Source: Corynebacterium urealyticum DSM 7109 (GTDB lineage Bacteria > Actinomycetota > Actinomycetes > Mycobacteriales > Mycobacteriaceae). From it: 64,000 bases of DNA. The position numbers were made by a program, and so were the translations under genes. Below, one piece after another: positions 30,880-43,218 of this stretch. The stretch lies in contig NC_010545.1 of assembly GCF_000069945.1 (NCBI RefSeq), positions 1,116,001-1,180,000 of the forward strand, written 5' to 3'. Under the pieces are notes generated by a model that ran no database searches, had not been told where the DNA came from, and saw only the letters and a list, made by a program, of their open reading frames with translations. Each line of letters begins with the position of its first letter. The first letter of the stretch is position 1.

Positions 30880-31626
30880 ATGGTTGAACCACAGTCGCCG
30901 ACGCCCTCCTCGCGCCCTCAGAACCACGACCCGCAGTCTGCGGGGAAGGGGTCTGGCTCGAAGGATGAGCGCTCGGCTGCGCGTTTCAAGCGGCGTGGTG
31001 CGCGCTACAAGGCCCGCCGCCGTGCCGTGGACATCCTCTTCGAGGCGGAGTTCCGCGATATCGACCCGGTCGACATCATGGAAGAGCGCGCGGAGCTGGC
31101 CAAGGATCAGGAAAACCAGATCAAGCCGATCCCGGAGTACACCTCCCAGATCGTGCCCGGCGTGGCAAGCAACCTCGACGCGATCGATGATGCCATCGCC
31201 GTGCACCTCACCAGCGATTGGACCCTGGATCGCATCCCCGCCGTGGACCGCGCCGTCATGCGCGTGGCGGCGTGGGAGCTGATGTTCAACGCGGACGTTC
31301 CGCACCGTGTCGCTCTGTCCGAGGGGATCGAGCTTGCCAGCGAGTACTCCCACGTCAAGGCCCCGGACTACGTCAACGCTGTGCTCGACGGCGTGGCCAC
31401 AGACGCGGACGCCGCGATGGCTGATCGCCTGGCCGCCCAGCGGGAGCAGGAGCAGTCGGGGTCCGAGAGTGGCACTACGACTGAGCTGGCGGGCATCGAC
31501 GCGCTGGTTGATTCCGTGATCGCAGACCCGGCCGAGCAGGCAGCGGACGCAGCCACCGAAGGCCCCGAAGACAGCCAGGCGGGCCCTGCTGAAAGCACCG
31601 CCGCCGAAAACCAGGATTCCGTGTAA
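30880..31626 (+). CDS. nusB: Transcription antitermination protein NusB with long acidic tail
   Basis: NusB with NusE binds boxA in rRNA leaders to prevent early termination. The core is at about residues 40-185: [33 protein letters not shown], and [28 protein letters not shown]. Before it comes a basic Ser/Pro-rich lead; after it, about 60 residues rich in Glu, Asp, Ala and Ser that look disordered. At 248 residues it is far longer than E. coli NusB (139). An N-terminal start further in is possible, but the ATG at 30880 is 25 bases after efp and fits an operon. Confidence 0.92.
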   Translation: MVEPQSPTPSSRPQNHDPQSAGKGSGSKDERSAARFKRRGARYKARRRAVDILFEAEFRDIDPVDIMEERAELAKDQENQIKPIPEYTSQIVPGVASNLDAIDDAIAVHLTSDWTLDRIPAVDRAVMRVAAWELMFNADVPHRVALSEGIELASEYSHVKAPDYVNAVLDGVATDADAAMADRLAAQREQEQSGSESGTTTELAGIDALVDSVIADPAEQAADAATEGPEDSQAGPAESTAAENQDSV

Positions 31627-31682
31627 AACGCGAGGTTTTTCAGCGGCACATCCGTGCTGGCGAATGATCGATTCTCACCCAT

Positions 31683-31715
31683 CTACCCCCGGTTGCCCCG
31701 CGCAGCCGGGGGTAG
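31683..31715 (+). terminator. Probable terminator after nusB
   Basis: A perfect 10-bp stem, CTACCCCCGG (31683-31692) with its complement at 31706-31715, surrounds a 13-base loop. The run after it (TGCTTTG) is poor in T, so strength is uncertain. It separates efp-nusB from the pyr operon. Confidence 0.6.
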
Positions 31716-31722
31716 TGCTTTG

Positions 31723-31796
31723 TGCTATCGTTCACATGAAAGGTTTTCTTTCAGAGGCATCCTTTAACAGACCGCACAGAGAGGCGGGAAAGGAGG
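31723..31796 (+). promoter_or_regulatory. Candidate promoter and PyrR-binding leader of the pyr operon
   Basis: TGCTATCGT (31723-31731) fits an extended -10, placing the transcript start near 31738. The leader holds a hairpin TGAAAG/CTTTCA (31737-31753). A second stem, CCGC (31772-31775) with GCGG (31784-31787), displays CAGAGA (31777-31782). CNGNGA is the known loop consensus for PyrR-binding RNA. The AAAGGAGG ribosome site (31789-31796) follows at once, so PyrR binding could block translation of pyrR, as reported in mycobacteria. Confidence 0.45.
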
Positions 31797-31801
31797 TCAC
31801 G

Positions 31802-32437
31802 ATGAATCCGACAGTCGATAGTCATTCCGTGGTTCTGCTGAACCCGGACGATGTCAATCGCACGGTCGCACGCATCGCGCACCAAATCATCGAGAAGACG
31901 GCTCTAGACAGCGGATCCGCCCGGCGGGTCGTGGTTTTGGGTATTCCGTCTGGGGGAGTGCCGCTCGCGGAGCGGCTGCAGAAAAAGATCAGCGAATTCA
32001 GTGGCGTGGATGTGTTCCAAGGCTCGCTGGATATCACGCTGTACCGGGACGATCTGGGGCGCGGCCCGCACCGTGCGCTCAAGCCCACGATCATCCCGGA
32101 CGAGGGGATCGACGGCGCAACCGTCATCTTGGTCGACGACGTCCTGTTTTCGGGCCGCACCATCCGCGCCGCGTTGGACGCCCTCCGGGATCTCGGTCGA
32201 CCCGATGCCGTTCAGCTGGCCGTCCTGATTGACCGCGGTCACCGGCAGCTGCCGATTCGCGCCGATTACGTGGGCAAGAACATTCCGACGGCAGCCTCCG
32301 AGGACGTCACCGTCGCTCTCCACGAGCTCGACGGCCGCGACGAGGTCACCCTGACCCGATCGACCACACCCGCCGACCAGCAACCAGCGAATCAGGGCGG
32401 GCAGGTACCGCCCGCTGCAGACAAGGGGCGTGCGTAG
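31802..32437 (+). CDS. pyrR: Bifunctional pyr regulator / uracil phosphoribosyltransferase PyrR
   Basis: PyrR binds pyr mRNA when UMP is high and can also make UMP from uracil. The ATG at 31802 has a strong AGGAGG 5 bases upstream. The PRPP loop [20 protein letters not shown] is at about residues 101-120 and the PyrR segment [25 protein letters not shown] near 138-162. The 211-residue protein has a ~30-residue Gln/Pro-rich tail beyond the usual end. The stop overlaps the pyrB start by one base. Confidence 0.95.
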   Translation: MNPTVDSHSVVLLNPDDVNRTVARIAHQIIEKTALDSGSARRVVVLGIPSGGVPLAERLQKKISEFSGVDVFQGSLDITLYRDDLGRGPHRALKPTIIPDEGIDGATVILVDDVLFSGRTIRAALDALRDLGRPDAVQLAVLIDRGHRQLPIRADYVGKNIPTAASEDVTVALHELDGRDEVTLTRSTTPADQQPANQGGQVPPAADKGRA

Positions 32438-33381
32438 TGAAGAATCTGCTTAGCATTTCCGATCTCACTCCGAATGAGATTTTGAGCATCATGGACGAGG
32501 CGGATCGCTTCGCCGAGGCGTTGAAGGGCCGCGAGGTCAAGAAGCTGCCGACCCTGCGGGGACGCACCGTGTTCACGATGTTCTACGAGAACTCCACCCG
32601 AACCCGGGCCAGCTTCGAAACGGCGGGGAAGTGGATGAGCGCGGACGTCATTAACATCTCCGCGTCTTCCTCGAGCGTGAAGAAGGGCGAGTCCCTCCGG
32701 GACACGGCACTGACGCTGAAGTCCATCGGCGCCGATGCGCTGGTCATGCGCCACCCGTCCTCCGGAGCGGCGCAGCACGTTGCCAACTTCATCGGCGATA
32801 CGGCCGTGATCAACGCTGGCGATGGCTCCAACCAGCACCCCACCCAGGCGCTGCTCGATGCCACGACGCTGCGCCGCCAAAGGGGTGATCTGTCGGGGCA
32901 GCACGTCGTGATCGTCGGTGACATCCTGCACTCCCGCGTCGCCCGCTCCAACGCGCAGCTGCTCAATGCTCTGGGCGCGGACGTCACCTTCGTCGCACCT
33001 CCGACGCTGCTTCCGATCGGGGTGGAGAACTGGGGCGTGCGCGTCAGCCACGATCTTGACGCGGAGCTGCCGAGCGCCGACGCGGTCATGATGCTGCGGG
33101 TCCAGGCGGAGCGCATGAACGGTGGTTTCTTCCCCTCGCACCGCGAGTACGCCACCCGATACGGACTGTCGAAGGCCCGCCACGCCATGCTGAAGCCGGA
33201 CGCGGTCGTCATGCACCCCGGTCCGATGCTGCGCGGCATGGAGATCAACTACAGCGTCGCGGACGCCCCGAACACCGTCGTGCTCCAGCAGGTCACCGCC
33301 GGTGTCCACGTCCGCATGGCGATCCTCTTCCAGCTGCTGATCGGCGGCCACTCCGCCTCCGAGACCGAGACAGACGCTTAA
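32437..33381 (+). CDS. pyrB: Aspartate carbamoyltransferase catalytic subunit
   Basis: PyrB joins carbamoyl phosphate and aspartate in UMP synthesis. The 314-residue protein has the carbamoyl-phosphate motif [13 protein letters not shown] near residues 48-60, the aspartate-side loop [12 protein letters not shown], the motif HPTQALLD near 132-139, and [12 protein letters not shown]. The GTG start shares a base with the pyrR stop. No pyrI is present, as usual in this phylum. Confidence 0.97.
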   Translation: MKNLLSISDLTPNEILSIMDEADRFAEALKGREVKKLPTLRGRTVFTMFYENSTRTRASFETAGKWMSADVINISASSSSVKKGESLRDTALTLKSIGADALVMRHPSSGAAQHVANFIGDTAVINAGDGSNQHPTQALLDATTLRRQRGDLSGQHVVIVGDILHSRVARSNAQLLNALGADVTFVAPPTLLPIGVENWGVRVSHDLDAELPSADAVMMLRVQAERMNGGFFPSHREYATRYGLSKARHAMLKPDAVVMHPGPMLRGMEINYSVADAPNTVVLQQVTAGVHVRMAILFQLLIGGHSASETETDA

Positions 33382-33405
33382 GGCCAGAAAGGACAAGCGA
33401 TTTTT

Positions 33406-34773
33406 ATGGTCGACAACAAGAACTTTCCCCCGACTGGCCCACTGGCTGCGCACCCGGCGGGCGCCGAGAACGCGGTGCTGCTGAAGGGCGTGCTCATCTA
33501 TGGTGAAGGCGAGCCCCAGGACGTCCTTCTCTCCGACGGCGTGATCGCCAAGATCGGTGCAGATCTCTCCACCGAGGCTCCGGCTGAGGCTGAGGTGCTC
33601 GACCTTTCTGGACAGGTACTCCTGCCGGGCCTGGTGGACATGCACGTTCACCTGCGCGAGCCGGGCCGCGAGGACACCGAGACCATTGCCTCCGGCTCCG
33701 CTGCTGCTGCGAAGGGTGGGTTTACCGCCGTGTTCACCATGGCGAATACCTCCCCGGTCATGGATGACCCAGCCATCGCGGAAAGCGTCTGGTACAAGGG
33801 CCAGAACACAAACCTCTGTGATGTCCACCCCGTCGGCTCCATCTCCAAGGGACTGGAAGGTAAGGAACTCACCGAGTTCGGCATGATGGCCGATTCCGAT
33901 GCCAAGGTGCGCATGTTCTCCGATGACGGCAAGTGCGTCGACGATCCGCGCCTGATGCGCCGAGCCATCGAGTACTCCCGCGGCATGGACGTGCTGCTCG
34001 CTCAGCACTGTGAGGAGCCCCGCCTGACCGAGGGGGCGGTGGCCCACGAAGGCGAGACCGCCGCCCGCCTGGGGCTTCGCGGCTGGCCACGAGTGGCGGA
34101 GGAATCCATCGTCGCCCGCGACGCCCTCATGGCCCGCGACTACGGCGGCCGGATCCACATCTGCCACGCCTCGACGGAAGGCACCGTCGAGCTGCTGCGC
34201 TGGGCGAAGGGCCAGGATATCCCGCTGTCCGCCGAAGTCACCCCGCACCACCTGATCCTCACCGATTCCCGGTTGGAGACTTTCGACGGCGTGAACCGAG
34301 TGAACCCGCCGCTGCGTGAAGAGCGGGACACGCTGGCCCTGCGCCAGGCCCTCATCGACGGTGTGGTGGACTGCGTGGCCACCGACCACGCCCCGCACTC
34401 CTCGGAGGAGAAGTGCTGCGAATTCGACCAGGCCCGTCCCGGCATGCTCGGCCTGGAGACCTCCCTGGCGATCATCGCGGATCTCTTCGTCATCAATGGT
34501 GACCAGGACTGGCGCTTCGTCGCCAAGGTGATGTCCGAGCGTCCCGCCGAGATCACCAAGCTGCCGGGCCACGGCCGCCCGATCGCCGAGGGCGAGCCAG
34601 CGAACCTGTGCGTGGTGGACACCAACGCCAGCTGGACCGCCGAGGCCAAGGAGATGGCCTCCAAGTCCGAGAACAACCCCTACGAAGGCATGCCCATGCC
34701 GGTCCGAGTATCCACGACGATCCTGCGTGGCAAGGTGACATGCCGCAACGGCAACCCTGTGAAAACGGACTAG
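33406..34773 (+). CDS. pyrC: Dihydroorotase
   Basis: PyrC closes carbamoyl aspartate to dihydroorotate. It is a zinc amidohydrolase of the long bacterial (class I) type, 455 residues. Metal-site motifs are visible: [15 protein letters not shown] near residues 76-90, [12 protein letters not shown], and [11 protein letters not shown] with the catalytic Asp. A ~20-residue N-terminal lead precedes the amidohydrolase fold. It lies 24 bases after pyrB in the operon. Confidence 0.96.
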   Translation: MVDNKNFPPTGPLAAHPAGAENAVLLKGVLIYGEGEPQDVLLSDGVIAKIGADLSTEAPAEAEVLDLSGQVLLPGLVDMHVHLREPGREDTETIASGSAAAAKGGFTAVFTMANTSPVMDDPAIAESVWYKGQNTNLCDVHPVGSISKGLEGKELTEFGMMADSDAKVRMFSDDGKCVDDPRLMRRAIEYSRGMDVLLAQHCEEPRLTEGAVAHEGETAARLGLRGWPRVAEESIVARDALMARDYGGRIHICHASTEGTVELLRWAKGQDIPLSAEVTPHHLILTDSRLETFDGVNRVNPPLREERDTLALRQALIDGVVDCVATDHAPHSSEEKCCEFDQARPGMLGLETSLAIIADLFVINGDQDWRFVAKVMSERPAEITKLPGHGRPIAEGEPANLCVVDTNASWTAEAKEMASKSENNPYEGMPMPVRVSTTILRGKVTCRNGNPVKTD

Positions 34774-34833
34774 CTGCGCGATTCACCCAAGAATCGGCAA
34801 CTGACCTTGAAAGAAAAACTAAGGACTAAAGAT

Positions 34834-35988
34834 ATGCAGACTCACACTCCAGCAGCACTGGTTCTCGCAGACGGCACGATCTACCGCGGCTTCGCGATGG
34901 GCGCGACCGGCAAGACCCTCGGCGAGGCAGTGTTTACCACCGCCATGACCGGCTACCAGGAGACCCTCACCGACCCGTCCTTCCACCGCCAGATCACGGT
35001 GCTCACCGCACCACAGATCGGTAACACCGGATGGAACGACGAGGACTCCGAGTCCCGCGACGGCAAGATCTGGTCGGCCGGCCTGGTCATTCGCGACCTC
35101 TCCAACACCGTCAGCAACTGGCGGGCCAAGCGCAGCCTCAACGAGGAGCTCGAGGAGCAGGGCATCGTCAGCATCTGCGGTGTGGATACCCGCTCCGTCG
35201 TACGCCACCTGCGCGAGGAGGGGTCCATCGCCGCCGGCATCTTCTCCGGCGACGCCCTCGGCACCGACGAGGAGATGATCGCTCAGGTCAAGGAGCAGCC
35301 GTCGATGAGTGGTGCGGACCTGACCGCGGACGTCACTACCAACGAGCCTTATGTCGTCGACGCGGAAGGGGAGCGCAAGTACACCGTCCTCGCCTACGAC
35401 ATGGGCATTAAGACCAACACGCCACGCGAGTTCGCCAAGCGTGGCATCCGCACCGTCGTCATCCCGGCTGACACCGAATTTTCCACCCTCGAGGGCTACC
35501 TCAGCGAATACGACGCCCAGGGCGTGTTCGTCTCCAACGGCCCGGGCGACCCGGCTACCGCCGACCACACGGTGGAGCAGGTCAAGAAGGTGCTCGAGGC
35601 CGACATTCCCTTCTTCGGTATCTGCTTCGGCAACCAGATCTTCGGCCGCGCCCTCGGCCTGGACACCTACAAGCTGAAGTTCGGCCACCGCGGCACCAAC
35701 GTGCCGGTGAAGGACCTCGAGACCGGCAAGGTCGCGATCACCGCCCAGAACCACGGCTTCGCTCTCGCCGCACCCGCCGGCGGCCTGGAGAAGGAATTCG
35801 ACACGCCGTTCGGTTCCGCCAAGGTCACCCACATCTGCCTCAACGATGACGTCGTCGAGGGTGTGGCGTTGACCAGCGGACGCGCCTTCTCGGTGCAGTA
35901 CCACCCGGAGTCCGCCGCCGGCCCGCACGACGCAAACCCCCTGTTCGACCACTTCCTCAACCTGTTGGAGCAGGAGAAGAAGGCCTAA
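34834..35988 (+). CDS. carA: Carbamoyl-phosphate synthase small subunit
   Basis: CarA releases ammonia from glutamine for CarB. The ATG at 34834 yields 384 residues starting [14 protein letters not shown]. The N-terminal CPSase domain includes [12 protein letters not shown]. The class I glutaminase domain has the nucleophile Cys in FFGICFGNQ near 265 (FGNQ in place of the usual LGHQ), and the His-Glu pair in [19 protein letters not shown] site lies upstream. Confidence 0.96.
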   Translation: MQTHTPAALVLADGTIYRGFAMGATGKTLGEAVFTTAMTGYQETLTDPSFHRQITVLTAPQIGNTGWNDEDSESRDGKIWSAGLVIRDLSNTVSNWRAKRSLNEELEEQGIVSICGVDTRSVVRHLREEGSIAAGIFSGDALGTDEEMIAQVKEQPSMSGADLTADVTTNEPYVVDAEGERKYTVLAYDMGIKTNTPREFAKRGIRTVVIPADTEFSTLEGYLSEYDAQGVFVSNGPGDPATADHTVEQVKKVLEADIPFFGICFGNQIFGRALGLDTYKLKFGHRGTNVPVKDLETGKVAITAQNHGFALAAPAGGLEKEFDTPFGSAKVTHICLNDDVVEGVALTSGRAFSVQYHPESAAGPHDANPLFDHFLNLLEQEKKA

Positions 35989-36055
35989 GCCGGCGCCTTT
36001 TTCACAGCACAGAACGCATCCAGCAGCACAACGCCCAACAGAAAGAGAAACATTC

Positions 36056-39387
<3,332 letters not shown>

Positions 39388-39388
<1 letters not shown>

Positions 39389-40236
39389 TGACCACGCCGG
39401 TGGGGCAGGCTGCAGACCAGTCGCAAACCTTCGGCGAGCGCTTCCTGGCTCGGGCTGCCGAGCTAGGGCCGTTGTGCGTGGGGCTTGACCCGCATGCGCA
39501 CATCCTCGAGCGCTGGGGCTTGACTTATGATCTGGCTGGACTGAAAGAATTCACCGATACTGCGGTAGCTGCCTTTCGGGATACTGTCGCCGTCGTCAAG
39601 CCACAGGTGGCCTTCTATGAGGCTTTCGGGGCAGCAGGCTTCGAGATCCTCCAGAACGCGATGGCCGAGCTGCGGCAGGCCGGGGTGCTGGTGATCGCCG
39701 ATGCCAAGCGTGGCGACATCGGTTCCACGATGGCGGGCTACGCCAACGCGTGGCTGAGGCCCGGTTCGCCGCTGGAAGCAGACGCGTTGACGGTCTCCCC
39801 GTGGCTCGGGGTGGATTCCCTAGCCCCGGTGTTTGAATTGGCTGCTGAGTACAACAAGGGCGCCATCGTTCTGGCAGCGACCTCCAACCCGGAGGCGTCG
39901 TCTGTGCAGCTGTCCCAGACCCAGTCTGGCACCACGCTGGCTCAGGCGGTGTGCGACCGCGTCGCCGAACTCAACGCGGGGGACAGGCCCGGAAACGTTG
40001 GCGTCGTCGTCGGTGCGACGGTGGATGATCCTCCGGTACTCGACCACGTCAACGGCATGATCCTCATGCCCGGCGTTGGTGCCCAAGGCGGCACGATGGC
40101 CGATGTGCGGCGCATTTGCGGGCAGGCGGCACGCTACGCTAGCCCTAATGTCTCCCGCGCGGTCCTGAACGAAGGGCCGGAGGAGCCGAACCTGCAGGCC
40201 GCCGCCCGCCGCTTCGCCGCGGAACTTCAGTTGTAG
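39388..40236 (+). CDS. pyrF: Orotidine 5'-phosphate decarboxylase (type 2)
   Basis: PyrF makes UMP, the last step of the pathway. The ATG at 39388 shares its A with the carB stop. The 282-residue protein is the actinobacterial long form (type 2): LCVGLDPHAHILERWG near the N-terminus, VVKPQVAFYEAFG, and the catalytic VIADAKRGDIGSTM with Lys and Asp. With pyrR-pyrB-pyrC-carA-carB it completes all steps except pyrD and pyrE, which are not in this window. Confidence 0.96.
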
Positions 40237-40252
40237 CCCGCATGTGTAGTCG

Positions 40253-40308
40253 AGGTGAATCCGCGCGTCGCAGTTGCCACCACGGCAAAAGCACCTTAGG
40301 ATTCACCT
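40253..40308. repeat. 10-bp inverted repeat in the pyrF-mihF gap
   Basis: AGGTGAATCC (40253-40262) and its perfect complement GGATTCACCT (40299-40308) are 36 bases apart. A second hairpin, TTGCTT (40316-40321) with AAGCAA (40326-40331), follows. No T-run marks either as a standard terminator. They lie between the pyr operon and the probable mihF promoter. Confidence 0.6.
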
Positions 40309-40381
40309 TCGTGCTTTGCTTTCTTAAGCAAGTAACGCCCTTAAAAGGGGTGTTCCAGCCAGCAGCCCCACGCTGATTGGC

Positions 40382-40387
40382 TAAAAT
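40382..40387 (+). promoter_or_regulatory. Candidate -10 element of mihF
   Basis: TAAAAT stands about 50 bases before mihF, in an A/T-rich stretch unusual for this sequence. No good -35 is visible. Confidence 0.4.
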
Positions 40388-40438
40388 GCAAGACATTCCA
40401 CAAGATTTTCAAAAAACGATTACGTACGGAGGAATCCC

Positions 40439-40765
40439 GTGGCACTTCCCCAGCTGACCCCGGAGCAGCGTGCAGAGGCCCTGAAGAAGGCTGCCGAGGC
40501 ACGTAAGGCACGCGCCGAACTTCGCGAGAAGCTCAAGCGCGGCGGCACCGATCTGCAGCAGGTCCTGAAGGACGCCGAGACCGACCCGATCCTGGGCAAG
40601 ATGAAGGTCTCCGCTCTGCTGGTCTCCCTGCCGAAGGTCGGCAAGATCAAGGCCGAGGAAATCATGAACCAGCTCGAGATCGCCCCGACCCGCCGTCTGC
40701 GTGGCCTGGGCGACCGTCAGCGTCGCGCTCTGCTGGAGCACTTCGGCTTCGACCCAGAGGCCTAA
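40439..40765 (+). CDS. mihF: Integration host factor, actinobacterial type (mIHF)
   Basis: mIHF is an abundant nucleoid protein that binds and compacts DNA; it is unrelated to proteobacterial IHF. The 108-residue product begins with GTG after ACGGAGG. It matches the family from LTPEQRAEALKKAAEARKAR through the helix-two-turn-helix segment LLVSLPKVGKIKAEEIM to RRLRGLGDRQRRALLEHFG. It lies next to gmk as in mycobacteria, separated from it by 3 bases. Confidence 0.96.
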   Translation: MALPQLTPEQRAEALKKAAEARKARAELREKLKRGGTDLQQVLKDAETDPILGKMKVSALLVSLPKVGKIKAEEIMNQLEIAPTRRLRGLGDRQRRALLEHFGFDPEA

Positions 40766-40768
40766 GCC

Positions 40769-41344
40769 ATGACGCAGGAATCGGGCCGCGGTCGCGTGGT
40801 CGTCCTCGCCGGGCCGTCCGCCGTTGGCAAGTCCACGGTGGTCTCGAAGCTTCGCGAGTCGGTTCCGAACCTCTTCTTCAGCGTCTCGATGACCACGCGC
40901 GACCCTCGCCCCGGCGAGGTACACGGTCGTGACTACCTCTACGTGACGCGAGACGAGTTCCAGTCCAACATCGACAGCGACCTCATGCTCGAATGGGCTG
41001 AGATCCACGGTGGACTGCAGCTCTCCGGAACGCCCCGCAAGCCGGTGGAACACGCCATGGCTGCCCAGCATCCCGTCCTCATTGAGGTGGACCTCGAGGG
41101 GGCGCGAAACGTGAAGAAGATTCTGCCGGAGGCACACACCGTCTTCCTCGCCCCGCCTTCCTGGGAGGTGCTGGTGGACCGACTGACCGGCCGCGGCACC
41201 GAGTCCGACGAGGTGATCCAGCGTCGCCTGGAGACCGCCCGCGGGGAACTGGCCGCTAAGGGTGAATTCGACCACGTCATCGTTAACTCGGATGTGGACG
41301 AAGCCGTCGCAGGAATCCGCGACATCCTGGTGCCGAAGGCCTAG
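40769..41344 (+). CDS. gmk: Guanylate kinase
   Basis: Gmk phosphorylates GMP to GDP. The 191-residue protein has the P-loop [13 protein letters not shown] near residues 13-25, the GMP-binding [19 protein letters not shown], and the EWAEIHG segment. The lid region ([16 protein letters not shown]) is intact. It is probably cotranscribed with mihF. Confidence 0.96.
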   Translation: MTQESGRGRVVVLAGPSAVGKSTVVSKLRESVPNLFFSVSMTTRDPRPGEVHGRDYLYVTRDEFQSNIDSDLMLEWAEIHGGLQLSGTPRKPVEHAMAAQHPVLIEVDLEGARNVKKILPEAHTVFLAPPSWEVLVDRLTGRGTESDEVIQRRLETARGELAAKGEFDHVIVNSDVDEAVAGIRDILVPKA

Positions 41345-41376
41345 GGGACCTCGCCTCCGAGACAAACGGCCCCACG

Positions 41377-41431
41377 GCGCCTGCTTCCGCACCCCGCGAC
41401 CCACCGACGTGGGCGTGGGGTTAGGCGCTTT
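41377..41431 (+). terminator. Probable terminator after gmk
   Basis: GCGCCT (41377-41382) pairs with AGGCGC (41423-41428), followed by TTT. Nested pairs CCCC/GGGG and CCCAC/GTGGG strengthen the arm. It separates gmk from the rpoZ promoter. Confidence 0.55.
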
Positions 41432-41444
41432 AGGGCGATTAAGA

Positions 41445-41450
41445 TATAGT
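41445..41450 (+). promoter_or_regulatory. Candidate -10 element of rpoZ
   Basis: TATAGT is close to the -10 consensus and lies about 70 bases before rpoZ, in a short A/T-rich stretch after the gmk terminator. Confidence 0.4.
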
Positions 41451-41517
41451 TTCCCCAAAGCCGTCGTGGGGTTAAAGACGCGGCTTAATGAAGTAATCGA
41501 AAGAATAGGTGCATTTC

Positions 41518-41799
41518 GTGGAAAATCAGGACGTCAACTCAAACGAGACGGTTTTCGATCCGCCAGTCGGCATCACCAACCCGCCGATCGACGAGCTCCT
41601 GACCAAGGTGTCCTCGAAGTATGCCCTCGCGATCTTCGCAGCTAAGCGCGCGCGCCAGATTAACGACTACTTCCAGAGCATCGACGAAGGTGTGCTGGAG
41701 TTCGTTGGCCCGCTGGTGACCCCGGAGATGCACGAGAAGCCACTGTCCATCGCCCTGCGCGAGATTAACGCGGATCTCTTGGAGCACACCGAGGGCTAA
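41518..41799 (+). CDS. rpoZ: RNA polymerase omega subunit
   Basis: Omega binds the beta' subunit and aids RNA polymerase assembly. The GTG at 41518 gives 93 residues starting [16 protein letters not shown]. The core carries the omega signature with [19 protein letters not shown] and the actinobacterial ending [21 protein letters not shown] at 41509 with AATAGG nearby would add three residues and cannot be excluded. Confidence 0.94.
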   Translation: MENQDVNSNETVFDPPVGITNPPIDELLTKVSSKYALAIFAAKRARQINDYFQSIDEGVLEFVGPLVTPEMHEKPLSIALREINADLLEHTEG

Positions 41800-41817
41800 G
41801 AGGCTATCCTGTCACGT

Positions 41818-43098
41818 GTGACTGATAACGCTTCGAAGAATAATACGAGCAAGCCGCTCCGCATCCTGGTGGGTGTTGGGGGCGGCATTGCTGCGTTTAA
41901 GGCGGCCCACCTCGTGCGCTATTTCACGGAACGGGGACACAATGTCCACGTCGTTCCCACCGAATCCGCCCTGAACTTCGTGGGCGCTGCCACCTGGGAA
42001 GCCCTATCCGGTAATCCGGTCAGCACGACCGTCTGGGACGACGTCTCCGGGGTGCAGCATGTCCGTCTCGGGCAGGAGGCTGACCTCATTGTCGTCGCCC
42101 CGGCCACGGCTGACCTTATGGCGCGGCTGCGTATGGGGCGCGCGGATGACTTGCTCACCGCGAGCTGCCTCGTCGCAACCTGCCCGGTTGTTATCGCCCC
42201 GGCGATGCACACCGAGATGTGGGAGAACCCGGCGACCCAGGACAACGTGGCCACGCTACGTAGCCGGGGTATAACGGTGCTGGAGCCGGCCCACGGTCGC
42301 CTCACCGGTAAGGATAGCGGACCTGGTCGACTGCCTGAGCCCGACCACATCGGAGCCCTGGCACTGGCAGCCCACGCCCAGCCGGGAATCTTCCACCAGG
42401 ACTTGGTCGGCACCCGCGTGGTGGTCACCGCCGGCGGCACGCACGAGGAGCTCGATCCGGTGCGCTTTTTGGGCAACGCCTCCTCTGGCCGCCAGGGGTA
42501 CGCCCTGGCTGACGTCGCAGCACAGCGCGGCGCCGACGTTCACCTGATCGCGGGGCACACCGAGGACCTGCCGACGCCTTCTGGTGCGCGGGTGACCCGA
42601 ATCAGCAGTGCCTTGGAGTTGAAGGACGCGACTGAGCAGGCTGCCCGGGAGGCGGATGTCGTCATCATGGCGGCGGCAGTGGCGGACTACCGCCCTGCGC
42701 AACAAGCCGACTCGAAGCTGAAGAAGGGCGGCGAGGACCAGCTGGAGGTCATCGAGCTGGTAGAAAACCCCGACATCCTGGCAGGTCTTGTCGAACTGCG
42801 ACGGGCAGGGGAGCTGCCAGAGGGGCTGCGCATCGTTGGCTTCGCCGCCGAGACCGGTGACTCGGAATCCACGCCTCTCGAACATGCTCAGCGGAAGTTT
42901 CTCCGCAAGGGCTGCGACCTGCTGATGGCGAACGCGGTAGGCAGGGGTAAGGTCTTCGGTCAGGAAGACTCCGCGGGGTGGCTGATCACCAACCCGTTCG
43001 GCTCCGACAATCCGGAGGCGCTGGAGGTTCGCGAAGTACCGGCCGGGCATAAGCTTGAGGTAGCCGGAGCGATTCTCAACGCGCTGCCGAACACCTAA
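41818..43098 (+). CDS. coaBC: Bifunctional phosphopantothenoylcysteine decarboxylase / phosphopantothenate-cysteine ligase
   Basis: CoaBC carries out two steps of coenzyme A synthesis. The N-terminal flavin decarboxylase domain (about residues 15-190) opens ILVGVGGGIAAFKAAHLVR and has the active-site segment PAMHTEMWENPATQDN. The CoaB ligase domain (about 195-426) begins TRVVVTAGGTHEELDPVRFLGN with SSGRQGYALAD and has AAAVADYRP and MANAVGRGKVF. The length, 426, is normal. It starts with GTG 18 bases after rpoZ. Confidence 0.96.
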   Translation: MTDNASKNNTSKPLRILVGVGGGIAAFKAAHLVRYFTERGHNVHVVPTESALNFVGAATWEALSGNPVSTTVWDDVSGVQHVRLGQEADLIVVAPATADLMARLRMGRADDLLTASCLVATCPVVIAPAMHTEMWENPATQDNVATLRSRGITVLEPAHGRLTGKDSGPGRLPEPDHIGALALAAHAQPGIFHQDLVGTRVVVTAGGTHEELDPVRFLGNASSGRQGYALADVAAQRGADVHLIAGHTEDLPTPSGARVTRISSALELKDATEQAAREADVVIMAAAVADYRPAQQADSKLKKGGEDQLEVIELVENPDILAGLVELRRAGELPEGLRIVGFAAETGDSESTPLEHAQRKFLRKGCDLLMANAVGRGKVFGQEDSAGWLITNPFGSDNPEALEVREVPAGHKLEVAGAILNALPNT

Positions 43099-43108
43099 CG
43101 TGCAAATC

Positions 43109-43124
43109 TAGACCGCTTGGTCTA
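43109..43124. promoter_or_regulatory. McbR-type operator before metK
   Basis: TAGAC-CGCTTG-GTCTA is an exact match to TAGAC-N6-GTCTA, the operator of McbR, the TetR-family repressor of sulfur amino acid genes in C. glutamicum, whose effector is S-adenosylhomocysteine. The right arm overlaps a likely -10, TATTAT (43123-43128), about 90 bases before metK, which suits a repressor. The mcbR gene is not in the window. Confidence 0.75.
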
Positions 43125-43218
43125 TTATTATTGGATTAGTTCACCGTCCAGGTCGTCGCCCGCCGCCTGCCATCGACGGGCCGAACCAAGAATACGAACG
43201 ATAGAAGCGAGATAACTA

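Noticed and set aside
32392..34572. 726-codon reverse-strand frame across pyrB and pyrC
   Set aside because: Shadow frame with no motif or ribosome site; both forward genes are unmistakable.
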